A DNA stretch of 64,000 nucleotides from Warburgia ugandensis (Eukaryota; Streptophyta; Magnoliopsida; Canellales; Canellaceae). This document shows positions 26,916 to 40,331 of this stretch, piece by piece (position 1 is the stretch's first letter; every line of letters starts with the position of its first letter). The stretch lies in NCBI GenBank assembly GCA_035236585.1, contig CP141132.1, positions 58,315,880 through 58,379,879 on the forward strand. The letters run 5' to 3'. The translations under genes were made by a program, and so were the position numbers. The notes beneath the pieces were generated by a model. That model was given only the letters and a program-made list of their open reading frames with translations. It was not told the origin of the DNA and did not search any database.

Positions 26916-28520
26916 CAACCTCCAACTAGCATTTCGGTAGTCCCGAGCAAAACATGCAAAAAATCAAGAAATAAAAAATAACCATCAATTTTGTAGACAC
27001 TCACTATTGCATTTAACATATGCAACAAGTAATAAAACCCCTAAGTTACCCTCAGTGGATGAATTAGGCCTCGTGCGAGTTTGAAGTGAATATACCTACA
27101 AAATTCAATAAGATTAAGTTCATTAATTTGTCATAAAGAATTCTTGTCCTTTAGTATTCTACTGGCTTTAGCAACTTAATAAAGATGAATGAAAATTCTA
27201 CAAGTTACCACGTACCAAAGCCATTTATTACAATTATATCTCAGTGTGCAGTGTGTGTACAGGCTACATAAGTTTGGACTTCTAAATAAACATGCTTATA
27301 CTCTGTTAGAATATTGCCTTGACTTCAAATTCTCACTAGTATGCACTTAGGAATAAAGCTATCAAACAAAGGGGTCAAACAAAATTCTCTCAATGTGTGA
27401 CCAAATCCAACAATACTGATGGTGGACATAATTTTATGGGCATGGATAAAATAAGGAACTATGATCCATAAGAATGGATGTCATTACCAAAACCAATAGA
27501 AATATTTCACCTTAATCCCTTAATATTTATATCCTTATAAAGGCTATCTTACACCTTAAGATTTACAGGTCTTTACATAGGATGAAACATAGGCTTATGA
27601 CTAGTTCTAAAAGAAAGGGTAAAAGGATGCAAAGGTTTCAAACCTGAATAGCTATATTTAATGAATGTTAGTTTGAGTGTATTGAAGTGAATATCTTTTG
27701 TATTTTTCTTTTCTCTTGACTTTTTCTTTTCTGCTTCTGACAATTCTTTTAATTTTCTTTGTACTTTGTATTTCTTTGAAGGAAAGGATTTTTCTATGTA
27801 TTTTGATATTTTTCACTTCTTAGAATTTTGTCCTTTTTGAACATTTTCAACGATCTCTATTTATTTTTGAAAGATAGGTAAATGATATGTAATTGGGGTT
27901 TTTTGGTAAAGGTAGATATGGTATTGAAAAGAAAAGGCTTACTAGGAAGCTCAAAGGGTTTAACTAGTGTTATAATAGACCCAATGGGCTTTATGTCTCT
28001 AGCCTAAAACAAGGTTGGCCTATATCATTTCCTAGGTTTTTTAAAACCTATAAAATTCATAAATGCTCAAGAAAGAAAGTTACAATTGATGTTATGATTC
28101 TTAGTAAAATTGACCAAACCAAAAGACACTGGGATATTTCTAAGTTAATGTTCATTGAAGAAATTATAGAATTATTTATAACCCAAAGAAAGATGATAAT
28201 CTCTAGTTCTCACTTGGGTTTAGGTCTCCACTAATTTTTCTCTAGGTGTTTAAATCATAATTATCTATCTGTCTAGACTATGCATTTTGTGTGTTCTGAT
28301 ATTTAACTTCATAAATACTTTAGCACATATTTAAAATATAGAATTAACCATATGCAAAGTTAAAGTAAGAGAAATACTAAGATTTGGAAAACCCAGTTCT
28401 CATCACGTTAAAGGAACTTGACCTTAAAAACTCAAAAAAAATTAGAAATTTTTATTTTATTTTTTCAAAATCACATAAAATGCATGTCTACACCCCAATC
28501 TAAACTAAACATTGTTGCTG
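26916..28520 (-). other. 3' non-coding tail of a deleted minus-strand gypsy
   Basis: It is homologous to 19760-21365: GCAACAAG..., AAACCCCTAAGTTACCC, AGGCCTCGTGCGAGTTTG and GAATATACCTACAAAATTC occur in the same order. Its upstream border near 28500 (minus: AACAATGTTTAG ... GATTGGGGTGTAG) is the coding/non-coding switch of the family. The gag expected at higher coordinates is missing, so the element is only a tail plus LTR head. Confidence 0.65.
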
Positions 28521-29371
28521 CCTTCATGCTTTCCTGGGGTTTTCAATGACTTTCCCCATTCCCTTACGATACAACCTAGAAGAGAAAAAGAAAGAAGGAA
28601 GAACTAAGAGGAGTTCTCAACCTTAGAAGACCACACAAAGTAATGAAATACAAGGAAAAAACATTCTAAAGGAAGGAGCATCCAAGAAGAAGAGAAGAAG
28701 TAAGAAATACTTCTTTTGTTTCATCTTTTTGTTTAGTTTTATTTTACACTTCATCTCACCATAAAAAACAAGCCCCTAGCCTTCCATCTCACCTCTATCA
28801 ACTACCAAAATATCAACCTAAAACTCATTCCATATCCTTGCATTCATTTGTCCCTTTCACACCCTATTTCAATCCTTTCTACCCAAGTTTCTAACCTTTC
28901 TCCACTATTTTATTTTTCATTTTTATAATTATTTTTCACTATAAATTTCATGTATTAAGCCCTACATCCCATAGGTGACCTCTCCACAAATTTTCATAAA
29001 AAAATTTCCATGTCTAACCCCTTTTTCCATTCACCCCTTTTCACACCAAATTTCAGTTTTATTATCATGCCTTAATCTCTTTTCAACTTACTTTATTTAT
29101 ATAAAATATTCACTTCATCATTAGAATGGGAAATTCATACCTCTATACTTTCATCCTATCCTCTATCATTCCATCCATTCATCTCTCCATGTACAAGCCT
29201 TTCAGAATCTCTTTCTCTCTCTTAGTATTGCATGTAGAAAACATGTATTTTTGGGTGTAAGATATTTCTTATGAGTTGTACCTATTAGGAAACAACCTAG
29301 ACTCTTATTGAGTGATAGAACAAGAGTAGGTGGTTGTTTGGAAGATGCAAAGTTTGGCGATAGTGTGGGGG
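28521..29371. other. Unassigned, pyrimidine-rich
   Basis: No gene recognised. The C/T-rich part at 28770-29200 resembles the C/T-rich part of the 3' LTR at 52490-52700 only in composition. It lies between the gypsy tail and the next long LTR. Confidence 0.35.
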
Positions 29372-32300
29372 TGTGACACCTCGAGTTTTTATAATACTTG
29401 TTGAAATGAGAGCCACTTGTTTGAAATTCCTTTTGAAAATAAAGCACCACAAAATTTTGTTGATTGAAAATTGTTTCCAAAAATCTTGAGTGTCCTTTCT
29501 TTAATAAACACAGGACTCTACAGTGTATGAATATCTCACTCCTATAGAAAATCTAGCTGAGTTTTCTATTTTCTAGACATATGCACATTTAAAGCATGAG
29601 ATTCAAAACACCTGATTAACATAAAAATAAATTTTCACTGTTTTCAAAACAAATACATACAACTTATCACATTCTAGAACCTCCAATCACAACCACATCA
29701 CAATACATTCTACTAAATACAGACGAGTCTACTACTTTAAATTAAATATACATTCACAATATCTAATAGATCACAAATTAAATTTCAAGTGGTAAGGCTC
29801 ACTCAGATTTTGAAAATCTCAATCTTCTATAATTACCACTCCTTATTTGCTTTCACATCCTTAGCTCAACCTGTTCATCCTTGTACTCTAATTCTTCAAA
29901 TATGATACATTGTAAACAATTACAATGTCCCAATAAGCTTGTGCTTGTGTTGGTGGGAAAAGGTTGCTATTTTGGCATGCACTTCATGATTCTCATAACC
30001 AATGCAATTTGGAAATTATTCATTTCTAAAGAGAATCATGATGTCTAAAAACACATGCTCGAGTTAAAATCATAAGTTCCCAAATCATACATTATATGAA
30101 ATTAATTCACAATTCCTAAACAGATAAGTTGACAAATCCTATGCATTTTAGAGTTTGGGATATATAAATACATTATTACTTTTCTTATATATCCTAGAAA
30201 TCATATGTCATTATCATTTCATGAACATTTTGACATACAAGAATACTTTTCCTACATACACATAATCATTTGGTTCAATTCATAACACAATTTAAGATTA
30301 TTCATTATTAATGTACACATGCATTCTTCTCAGCCACTTTCCTTTATGAACCATATATTCTTGAGTACATGATCATGCATAACTATTAACGATGCTTGAT
30401 TAATCAAATATGTTGGTGAACCAAACCATGTAAGCACCATCACTCCAAAAGAATAGCATATACATATGTAAAAAATCAATTGGTGAGAGTGATCGTCTAA
30501 TAGCATAAATGTAGATAGGAACTACGCTTACATGATTTTGATAGAGCATGTATAATCACAGGTATGTTTAAATTTAACAATAACTTCAAGTCTAACATAA
30601 TTAACAAGATACATGAAGATGTCAAAAAATTGCTCAAAATACAACTCTCAAGTAAAATCTAGATCGATGAATCCTTGATAATGAAAAATACAATAAAAGA
30701 TGCTCTGACAAGGAAAATGATCAATGTTTTGAAAACATTCTTATCAAATCATGCATTACCTATGCATACATATAGGGATACCCTTTTAGTCCTATCGCGA
30801 GGACATTGGCACACCTATCCTACCAATAGAGAACTCTTGAACATTAATCACTCATCACACAATGTCCAATGCTCCTAGACAAAGACCAACACCCCAGAAC
30901 CATCTTCAAGCCTCACAACTATTCTTTGAGCACATGCCTCAGGGTCTACCCACTCGAGCCACTATCGAATGGCTTTTTCCTAAAATCAAATCAAAACCTC
31001 ACAACCCTTATAACTAGTCCAAGAGTGTTCTAACAAATTAGTAAATCACTTTCTAAATCAAGTATAACTTGAAATATAGAAATGTTCAAGTTTACACCGT
31101 CTCATGCATAAGTGAGAAATCTCAAATGATGTCAAAGTGCAAGGTTTTTTATACATAGTGCCATGATTCATGCATCATCGCAGTTTCAAAACCAAAGTCC
31201 TACAAGTAGTAGACTTTTTACCATATTCGACATGTCCTTCTTACTTACTTATTATCATATGTGAGACTAAAAGAAAAAACCTTGAAACCCAAATATCACA
31301 AGTTTCCCACACTTCCACACGAAGCCAGAAGTGATACTAATAAGAAATATTAGTGGAACAATAACGAATTAGGTAACCATTCAAATTCTTTCATTTCCAA
31401 GGTCTAAAAACCTTCAATCCATAATATTAACAAGCTATAAAACATAGTTTCCATACAATTTTAAGTCATGCATTCACATTCAATTGGTAATGCACTTTAT
31501 ATTCAAAATCATGCATCCCAAATCCATTTCATAAACAATACGAGTCAATCATTCATGCTTTGCACACAGCTCATGACTATTCCATTCACATTCGTTTGAT
31601 AATCCACTTTATATTCAAAATCAAGAACCGTAATTTCATTTCAAGAGAACACAATAGTTCAATCATCCACTCTCTATTCATGACTCATGATTATTTACTC
31701 TCTTATGTATAATGTAGTGCTTTCCAATGCTTCACATAATTCAACCATATATCTAACTGTAATGGTTATATACGATGATTCTTATGAAAAACTAAAAATA
31801 CATAGAATGAAGTGAACTATATTAGGATCAATTGTAAAGTCTCTATTAATAATAGTAAACATGTTATCCAAGTTCTATCTTAGCTAATGTCCTTGAGTAA
31901 TGTGAGATTGAAGTTCTTATTTTATTACTCAATCTTTCTTTCATGATGTACTTTAGTTCATTCGTTGTTCTCAAATATGGCTAATTGAAATGGAGTTACA
32001 CCTTCTCAAGTTATTCATGTTGTTAATTAATCTTCTATCTTCTAGTTGTTGAATACTTTATATTGAACGTCGCATGTGTTATTAACATATTTGTCCATTG
32101 ACAACAAGTTTTTCTTATGATCAGTTTAACATCATCTATACTCATTTGTGAGTCAGCCTACATTGAGTTTAAGACCCAATACTCAAGTTGGAGGGGATTT
32201 TGTCTTATGAAAAGGTAAGTTCTCTTATACGTGATCCTGCTGGTCATGCAAGGATAGTTTTGCACTATGTCATGTTGAGTCCGTGTTGGACACTTTCTTA

Positions 32301-32486
32301 TGGATCTCTGAGATCGAACACCCATGTTTTTTACTTGAATGATAGGGCATTTATATGTTCTTACTATTTTAAGTCAAAAATAGTCTTTACAAGTTAGGTT
32401 ATGATTTAAAGCTCTCAGTGTTTTCCTGCAGAGCACAATGGTATCCTAAGTGATCTAAGGCTAACCCAAGTTTTAAAGTGTTACAA
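29372..32486 (-). mobile_element. Solo-type long LTR (minus)
   Basis: The plus strand begins TGTGACACCTCGAG and ends AAAGTGTTACA, so on its own strand it starts TGTAACACTTT and ends CTCGAGGTGTCACA. On the minus strand, 29960-29800 matches 7240-7400 of the long LTR at 1025-7785: ACAAGC...AGCTTATTGGGACATTGTAA, TTACAATGTATCATATTTGAAGA, then a GTGAGC..TACCAC block. No coding part was found. No target duplication was seen with these borders (GGGGG left, ATATC right), so the ends or its history are uncertain. Several short frames inside are not genes. Confidence 0.55.
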
Positions 32487-33600
32487 TATCCACTATAAAT
32501 AGGCATATGTATATAAGTTTTAGTCTAACGAGTATTTCATAATCTTTTATTTGGGGCACCATAAGTAGGGCAATGTTGGAATTTTCAAGTTTAAGTTCAA
32601 TTGTCCAATTCATGATTTTGTCAAAAATAAATGTATCATTGAATATCAACTACATTTTCACATGCTTTCATAATTTTGTAAGAAAAGACAATACACATGT
32701 AAATCATCATCTGCATAAATTCATACTTATGAAAATATATCAGTTTTTAATCTTTTCAAGATGGCAAATCTTAATCCACCTACCTCTGCTCGAGCATTTC
32801 AGATTCACTGACACGAATAACTATTTATGTTGTGAACACACTAAGCATCAATCACACTTCTCCTAGCATGATTCCTAGTCATATAAGGTCATTGGGGAAG
32901 GTAGATTTCTTGCCATTTTTTAGCAATGAGCTACTATTTCACCATGTGTTGATCCTCCCTCAAATCGACCCACCAAAACACCTTTGATCTTATCTATACT
33001 TCGAGGCTTTTGTAGTTCTAATGTATGGGAACACAGTCGTGGAGAACGATTGTCGATCAGCCATCATCTCATCACCATCCAAACTAGAGAATTGATGGTT
33101 GAGGTATTGAGGGTCAACTAGGTGTCCATAAAAAGGTCAATTTGCACGAAACTCAAAATACAGCTCTTCCCTTTGCTAGGAAAAATTATTTTTACAATCC
33201 CATGGATAGTTGATCTATCCATCCTTTAATTAGCATCAATCCTTAGATTATAGACTATACATAAGCTTCATTTTGGCTCATTTTCCTCACACTGTCATTC
33301 AACTTTTAATAAATTTCAGTCATGATAAGTAACGAAGGGTATAATAATAAAAATAATCCAATTTTTTGAAATTACAATTGTTTGTTCATTGTAGATGAAT
33401 GTTTTACGTATATCACAGTTGGATAATGAAGTTGACCAAGGAATTCTTTCGAGTGACATGGAGGAATCTTTTGGTGATTTCATCCTAACTTATAATTTCC
33501 TTTGTTTTTATTTAGTTGTTCAGGTATATCATTCTTTGTTATTATTTCATTAGTGAAATAAAAATTTCCTTTCCATTGTTAAAAAAATATAAAGTACAAC
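32487..33600. other. Unassigned; one exon-like frame
   Basis: Nothing recognised over most of this stretch. At 33393-33524 (plus) a short open run starts MNVLRISQLDNEVDQGIL after a TTCATTGTAG and ends before GTATAT, which looks like an exon. It has no stop in 44 codons, but I cannot assign it and no second exon was found. Confidence 0.3.
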
Positions 33601-34430
33601 TATCTATAAATCACCCAAGGATTTCAACACATAGAACATATGGGTGGAGACACCTTTTGTTCTAAAAAAGTGGCGCCTCCCTTCTTGGATGCTCTTTAGG
33701 GCTTCATGGCTTCAAGCTTGGGTGTTCCACACCTCCATCTTGCTCCTTCCCTTCCAAATCTATCACACATCTTTCGTCTAGTTCTTAAGTCTTTTCTACA
33801 TTGCTTTAGTTCTCTTTGATCCAAGGTTGCTATCCCTTCTAGTGATAGTGAAGAGATAGTAAACCTTTGAATCATCCTTGGTTTCTTTTCCTTGGTTGCT
33901 TTATTCTAGTGCTTGATTTGTATTATCCATCTCTGTTTATCTTTTGAATTTGTTCCCACCATCTTTTGCTCTCTCTTTGATTCTCTGTTGGGGTTCACAC
34001 ACATGCTAGCTTGGTTAATGATTTTTGGATTACATTAGAGAAGATTGAAGACAAGTTATTTGGATATTTTTAGATCTTTGATTAGAGTGCACATTGCTTG
34101 TATTGTTTCTAAGTATATATGAAGGACGCACACTATGTTGTAATAATGTTCTTTCATAAAACAAGGCTATTTCTTGCAAATTCTTTTTGGTTCATGCTTG
34201 AAATTCCATGCACACCCATCTAAGCTTCACACAAACCATGTTGGTTTTGGATTCTTTAGTGTACAAGCTTATTACATTAAGTAATTCAAGTTTAGATTTC
34301 TATATTTAAAATGGTTGCTTCTATAGTTTAATTTTAGAATGTTTCCTCAATTTTAGCCACTAAAATCAAATACAATCTTTCTTTGGCTAGGTTAAGTAAT
34401 TTTAGGAAGATCCAATTACCAAAAACTTGA
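33601..34430 (+). mobile_element. Gypsy LTR fragment (plus)
   Basis: TGGCGCCTCCCTTCTTGGAT at about 33671 matches the LTR block TGGCGCCTCCCTCCTT at 41395 and 52822. Further collinear blocks are GATCCAAGGTTGCTATCCC, TCTAGTGATAGTGAAGAGAT and, near the end, TTTGGCTAGGTTAAGTAATTTTA, equivalent to TTTGGCTAGGTTAGATAATTTAA at 54189. It lacks the LTR start and is shorter than the full copy, so it is a deleted copy. It abuts an oppositely oriented LTR at 34431. Confidence 0.6.
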
Positions 34431-37166
34431 TGTAGCTTTTAATATACTGGCAAGCATATGAATCAAAGTAGTAAATGTAGGAGGGTGAGGTCAATCCCAC
34501 GAGGAATCTCACATATTTGAATGCAATTGGATCTTGCTTAGACTACTTAACCTAGCAAAACAAAGATTGTATTTTATGTATTCTAGGAAATAAAGCATAT
34601 GAAATTAGAAACTTAAACTAAAGAAACTTTCTAAACATAAAAAATTGCTAATACTAAAACTAGAAACTAACCAAAAAAAACAATAAGGAATCCTAAACTT
34701 GAACTATATCTAATCACTAATTCAAAGCATGTCAAAATAGAGAAACAAAAATCAAAAGTGTGCCCAAAAAACTAGATGGGTGTGCATAAAACACATAATG
34801 GAAAGATAGCATGTATAACTAGGCATGGTGTGCATAGGTTATGGATGTGTACACATGGACATTAAGAGAAACTGTATGCATAACTTAATTAAGAAAGATG
34901 CTCATGGAATTTCAAATGAAGAATCTATGTGGAAAATAAGCATAACACACAAGATTTAATAGAATTTAAACATTGGAATCAAGCAAGAAAGGTGTGCATT
35001 GTAATGACCCTAAATTTTGAGCCATTTACTATAGATGATATTTCATTTGTAATGGAAATGAAATCAGAAACTGAATTTTGTGTAAAATTGAATTCTATAA
35101 AGGTGACTCCTTTGGAACCCGAAATTTCGACTTGAAACTATCAAATTTAGATTGTAAGCGTCGATAAGAATTCAATGACACTAAGTTTGTTGAAATTAGA
35201 GATTGGACAAAAATTTTGTATTTTTCTCAATTTTTACATTTTAACTGAATTAAATAGGGGCAAATTAGGAATTTCACTTTTGTATGGGTTCCAAAAAGGT
35301 AAACTTCGGTCAATGGTAATTGAGTGTGAAGACCAATAATGAATAAAGCTAAAATCATTATGAATTTGCTTTTAAGAAAATATTTAAAGTAACTAAAAAA
35401 TTGAATTTTGAACTGCATAGGAAAAATCCAACATAGCTCCTGATTAGCCACTCCTCCAATCAACTGGGCTTGGCCAACCCAAGGGTGGCCAGTGGGCTCG
35501 ACCCCAAGCCCTCTATCATCTTAGCTCTATTCACCAATGCGCACACTCTTCTTGGGTAGATCCCAGTTTTTCCAGCACTGACAGATCCTTCTCCTTTGGC
35601 TTCGGTGAAATAACCCATTTGCAGTTTACCTGATGGAAACCCTTGTCGGGTTTTTTGTTGTCTCCGACAAGCCACCCTCTCTCCGACATCGATGACCCAT
35701 TTCTCTCATTGGGCGCAACGACGTTTCCCTAGAAAAACACCATCTCCATCAACCCTGGGATGACCAAAAACCCCTCTTGGGTTTTGCCGCTGCAGAATCA
35801 GCAGTGCCCAGGTCATTTCCTCTTACTAGTGAAAACCCTTTCTTGATCTCTGATGTTCACCCCTACTGGAGCAAGCCACTAGCAAAGCCCCTCTAGTCCG
35901 ATCACTCAATTCCTCCTACTCATGACTGTTTTGCTAGATTAGGGATACCGGTGAAGAGGGCAACCAAAACCCTCCTTGATGCCGACATGGCCATGCCCTG
36001 GGGTTGGCCGACAGGTGCTGAGTTCCACTATCCCCCTGTTCATCCCTCTCTATCTTCCTGTCTAGGCTGGGATCAGGCAGTGATCGGGACTGGAAACCAG
36101 ACAATAACCATCACCACCCTCTTCCTCCTTTTACTGGCATCTCACACTTCAGGAGAGTTGAACATGAGTTCACCTGCTGAATCAACTCGCCCCCCACTCG
36201 TTTGGAGGAACGAGTGGACTCGGTGAACCCTGTTTTAACCTTGAACTTTAAACCTGGATTCTGATCAATCTAAGAAGAGTTTTGAAAATCCAAAGTACTC
36301 TCACTATCCTTGTAATGTGAGGAACAAAACCTATCTTCCCAATTTTCAGTCAAGGAAGATCCAACCATTCAATTTACCAGACCTTTGATCAGAGGTCTGA
36401 TCATTTCATCTGTGATGATCTGACTTTGTTTTTTCAATCTGAACAGTCTAGTATTATCCTCATAGAGTGTATATTAAGATCCATACAAGTGATTTTGATT
36501 CAAAAGTATGTATTAGAGATAATTTCATCGATCTTGATCAACAGCTAGGATCAACCGATGGTTTCAGGTATGGATTTGGATCAAATCCTATGATCCCCAC
36601 TATTTAACTTATTTAATGATATTATTTAGTTGGAATTACTAATGATTAGTTGGTTTGGAGTATTCGAGTGAGAAATGAGGATTTGACCAACATGGATATT
36701 AGAGATAACGCACACAAGTCGATCAACTAGTAAAATTGGTGAATTCTTCATAAGAGGTAAGGGATCTTTAAGAGTACATACTTGTTTACATATTAAGATA
36801 AGTATTTGATACATCATCATATTCCCTATTATGAAATTGATAATTTTATTTATGCAAACCATGGAATTACTATGAATTAGTGATTTAAAGTTCTTAAATA
36901 TGAGGCATTGTTTTGAGATTTCATATGAAATATGTCTTGAATAATTATTATTAGTATGCATTTGAAATTGAAGGTAATTCCATGTATCTTATGTGATCAT
37001 TATGGAAAATTTAAAAAGGATTAAATATTATCCTTGATATATTATTCATCTTAAAGAGAGGTGGCGGATTATGGCCATGGACTGTAGATGTACATATGGT
37101 ACATACATATAAATATGTATATGGACACATTATATATAATGATATGATTGTTGTTGGTATTGACAT

Positions 37167-37458
37167 CTCCTTGAGGCGGATCTATGGGCTGACGGGCTAG
37201 TGGAGTACGCTCCTTGAGGCGGGCCCGTGAGATTGGTGGGCTCGTGGAGAGACCTCCCTGGGGCGGGTATGATTAGGCTGATAGGCTAGTGGAGGATGCT
37301 CCCTGAGGCGGGCTTACGGACTGATGGGCTAGTGGAGGCACTTCCCTGAGGTGGGTTTGATGAGGCTGACGGGCTAGTGGAGAAATGCTCCCTAAGGTGG
37401 GACTACAGACTAAAAGGTTAGAGGAAGTGAGATATATATATATAGGCATATATAGCCA

Positions 37459-37514
<56 letters not shown>

Positions 37515-37800
37515 GAGTATTGAATATTCCCTGAGGGGAGCCTACAGGCTAATGGGCTAGTGGAGATACTTCCTAAGGCGGGCTATGGGCTGACGGACTA
37601 GTGAAGGCACTTCCCTAAGGCGGGTCTGAAGAGGTTGATGGGCTAGTGGAGAGATTCTCCCAAAGGCGGGCCTATAGACTGACAGGCTAGTGGAAGTGAG
37701 AGATATATATTAGGACGTTTCCCTAAGGTGGGGTGTGAGAGGCTAATGAGCTAATAGAGGACGCTCCTTGAGGTGGGACTGTGGACTAACGAGCTAGTGG
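37167..37800 (+). repeat. Minisatellite, 43-46 bp unit, inside the solo LTR
   Basis: About 12 units share CTCCCTGAGGCGGG ... GGCTGACGGGCTAGTGGAG. Unit starts are near 37167, 37210, 37254, 37298, 37342 and 37388. After an (ATT)n interruption they continue near 37526, 37570, 37612, 37656, 37709 and 37765. Units vary by a few substitutions. The short frames over it have no product. Confidence 0.92.
37460..37514. repeat. (ATT)n microsatellite
   Basis: About 18 ATT units interrupt the minisatellite. Confidence 0.97.
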
Positions 37801-38022
37801 AAGCGGTATATTATTTGTGTGTACTACTTACTAGCAAAAGGCAGACATATTATGATACTAGTTAATACTATATATGTATTCGAGTAGAGGATGGATTATT
37901 ATGAACCCCTGATTGTAAAGGGGTATGGATATTAACCCTGTAAATTTATGGGATTTGATATTATGATACATGATACTCACATTTTGATAGATTATATTAA
38001 TCTGCAGCTGGTATAGTATGTA

Positions 38023-38043
38023 GATATATATATATATATATAT
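38023..38043. repeat. (AT)n microsatellite
   Basis: About ten AT units near the 3' part of the solo LTR. Confidence 0.9.
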
Positions 38044-40331
38044 TTCTATGAGAAACATGTTATAGAGATTTTAACATGAGAATATGCCTAATATGCTTAT
38101 CTTATAAATTGTGATTTATGATGTTAGGATTAATTCATGCAATAAGAAATTTTAAGATGTTGATTTGTCTGATGATTATAAAATTATATGTGTTTACTTT
38201 AATTTTAAGTTAATACGTCTCTTGAATGTTTACAATATCTCAAAGACAAATAGATATGAGTAAATGGATGTGATATGTTGATACTGGTAGGCAGACCACT
38301 GTCAGGTATGAGTTTTATTTCAATTCTTATATTGCTTATTTAGTATCATTTGGATTGTGGACTTTGGAAATTTAAAATAATGTTTGTAGGGGATGTGTAA
38401 GTGAACCACTAGATGGGTCCTATTTTCATGAAATGCACACTTATTTTATAAACAAACTATATAATTATATATAGTATGAGAATGAAATTGACATCGGGGA
38501 TTTTTTAAATGAATTTCAAAGAAAGCATTTTTTGCTGTTTTGGATTTCTACAATTTTGGCCATCCACCTTTTGAAAATAAATGCGAAAAATTGTTTTGAA
38601 AAACCCGAGTCGTCACATGCATGATGCTAAGAGAGAAACAATGTTCATTGTATTGAAAAGATTACAAACTTGTAGTGCCATATACATTGAATATTCAAAT
38701 TGGAAACTTGTAGAAAAAGGGTGCTCAATGTTCAAAGCATGAAATAAGAAATTTGGAATTTAATCTTTAAGCAGTCCAACAATCTCTAGGTGCATGCGTG
38801 TGAATCTCAAAGGAGAATAAAAAAAATGGATTGAAAGCAAGATGATCCAAAGCAAAGGTTAGAACAAGATAAGCAATTAAAGGGAAACAAAGATGATTCA
38901 AATGCTACTATCTCTTGAATGTCACTATAAGAGATAGTTGGCCTTGGATCAAAGAAAACTAGAGCAAAACCTTAGCAAATCAACAAGGAAATAACCTAGA
39001 ACTATGCTTATGAATCAAAGAAAGTAAAGTATGGCAACAAGGAAAGAAAATATGAAAAGAAACCAACTTGGAAAAGGCTTTACATCTAGAAGGAGGAGGT
39101 GTGGAGTAGTAAGCATGGAGAAGACATTGAAAACCCTAGGAAAAGAGTAAGCGAGAGGCACCACCTTTTTAGGAAAAGAGGTGTCTTCACCCTGTGTTTG
39201 GTGCATGGGATACCTAGGTGTTTTATAGATGGTTACACCTTCTAAAAATGATAAGAGTCTATCTTAAGGCAATGGAAAAGATAAGATAAGAAATGGAGAT
39301 AAGATAACCATGGGAATTCAGAAGTGAAGATGTTTTAGAAAGTGGAAAATCATTGAAAACCAAAGAAGGTAGAATATCATGAAGTGACTTAAGAAATGAG
39401 GCGTGGGAATTTAGGAATGGGAAGTAGGCACTTAGAAAAGTTGTCTTGGAAGAGGAGATAGTAGGCAAGATTAGGACTTGGCATGGAGTTCTCTAGAAGG
39501 GGAGATCACATGACACATGCATGATCTCCCTCTAAGTGAAATACATTGAAAGATAGGGAGAGATTGGAGAGAGAAAGAGAGAAAATTAGAATGAAAACTC
39601 TTTTTCTATTGGTGCACACTTGCATGCATATCTTCTCATGTGATAATCACCATGTTTCCTTCTAATAGTCCTCTTGAATTTCACTATTTTTGCAGGGAAT
39701 AATTGCTTGCAAACTCCACCAATCATGTGGTCCCATGTGGCTATGGCTTAAGTGGCTTTATTAACTTCTTTTGATGGCTTCAATAGCTTGGTGGTTTCTT
39801 GGCTTAAACGCTTGGCTTCATGGCTCACATGGCTTGTCTTCCTCTATCATGACTTATGTGGTCTAGGTGGTTTGCATGGCTCCAAATCTCATGCAAAAGT
39901 GGTGGAATTGCATGGATTTTGCACAGGTGCATTCTAGTCACCTTATCTTCTTCCAATTGCCTCTAAAACTCATATGCTTACCTTGCAATGATGTTGACCC
40001 TTGTTTGAACTTTAAAATTGATGTAAAATCAAGTCCTAGGTCTCTAAGTTATTTTGGATCATTGATTCTGATCTAAAGCAATCTTGATTGTTGGATTATC
40101 CTTTCAATACTGACAAAAGATCAAACATCCTAATTAATTTCTAAAACTTTATGACAATTCATATACTTAGTCTAGATTAGCTTCTAAACCTACAAGATAT
40201 TAAACTTTAGAATTATTCGTTCAGAAATGCATGTGTCATGAATTTTGTAAATTTTTTAGGATAATCCCCTATAATTTATAACACATGAACTACAAATTAC
40301 ACGCTTTTTATACAAAATTGACTACTTATCA

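Larger units (their letters stand above)
35000..38617 (+). mobile_element. Solo LTR with perfect TGCAT target duplication
   Basis: It starts TGTAATGACCC and ends GAGTCGTCACA, an imperfect inverted pair, and is flanked on both sides by TGCAT (34995-34999 and 38618-38622). It is 3618 bp with no gag or pol: a solo LTR left by recombination between the two LTRs of a full element. The GC-rich part at 35460-36240 corresponds to the GC-rich leader in the LTR at 3219-6317; frames there (35460-35675 minus, 35951-36226 plus) are by-products. It also carries a 43-46 bp minisatellite at 37167-37800, an (ATT)n tract and an (AT)n tract. It is inserted in a gypsy LTR of another family, so it is younger than that copy. 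Confidence 0.92.
34431..40331 (-). mobile_element. Gypsy LTR (minus), split by a solo LTR
   Basis: On the minus strand it starts TGATAAGTAGTCAATTTTG at 40331 and ends near 34431 (GCCAGTATATTAAAAGCTACA). Blocks shared with other copies include the GGCTT...GGCTTAA...TGGCTT series (39730-39850), GGTGTCTCTTTTCC...GGCGCC-like sequence (39160-39200) and CCTCGTGGGATTGACC (34490). The TGCAT site at 34995-34999 continues at 38623, so removing the insertion leaves about 2.28 kb, similar to the full 2.57-kb copy. Flanks CTTGA and CTTAG are similar but not identical. It has no internal region, so it is a solo LTR or a fragment. Confidence 0.7.

Noticed and set aside
35460-36226. Frames resembling small proteins in the GC-rich segment
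   Set aside because: Inside the solo LTR with TGCAT duplication; the equivalent part of another LTR shows unrelated frames.
37167-37800. CRISPR-like array
   Set aside because: Units are contiguous 43-46 bp tandem repeats without unique spacers, in a plant LTR.
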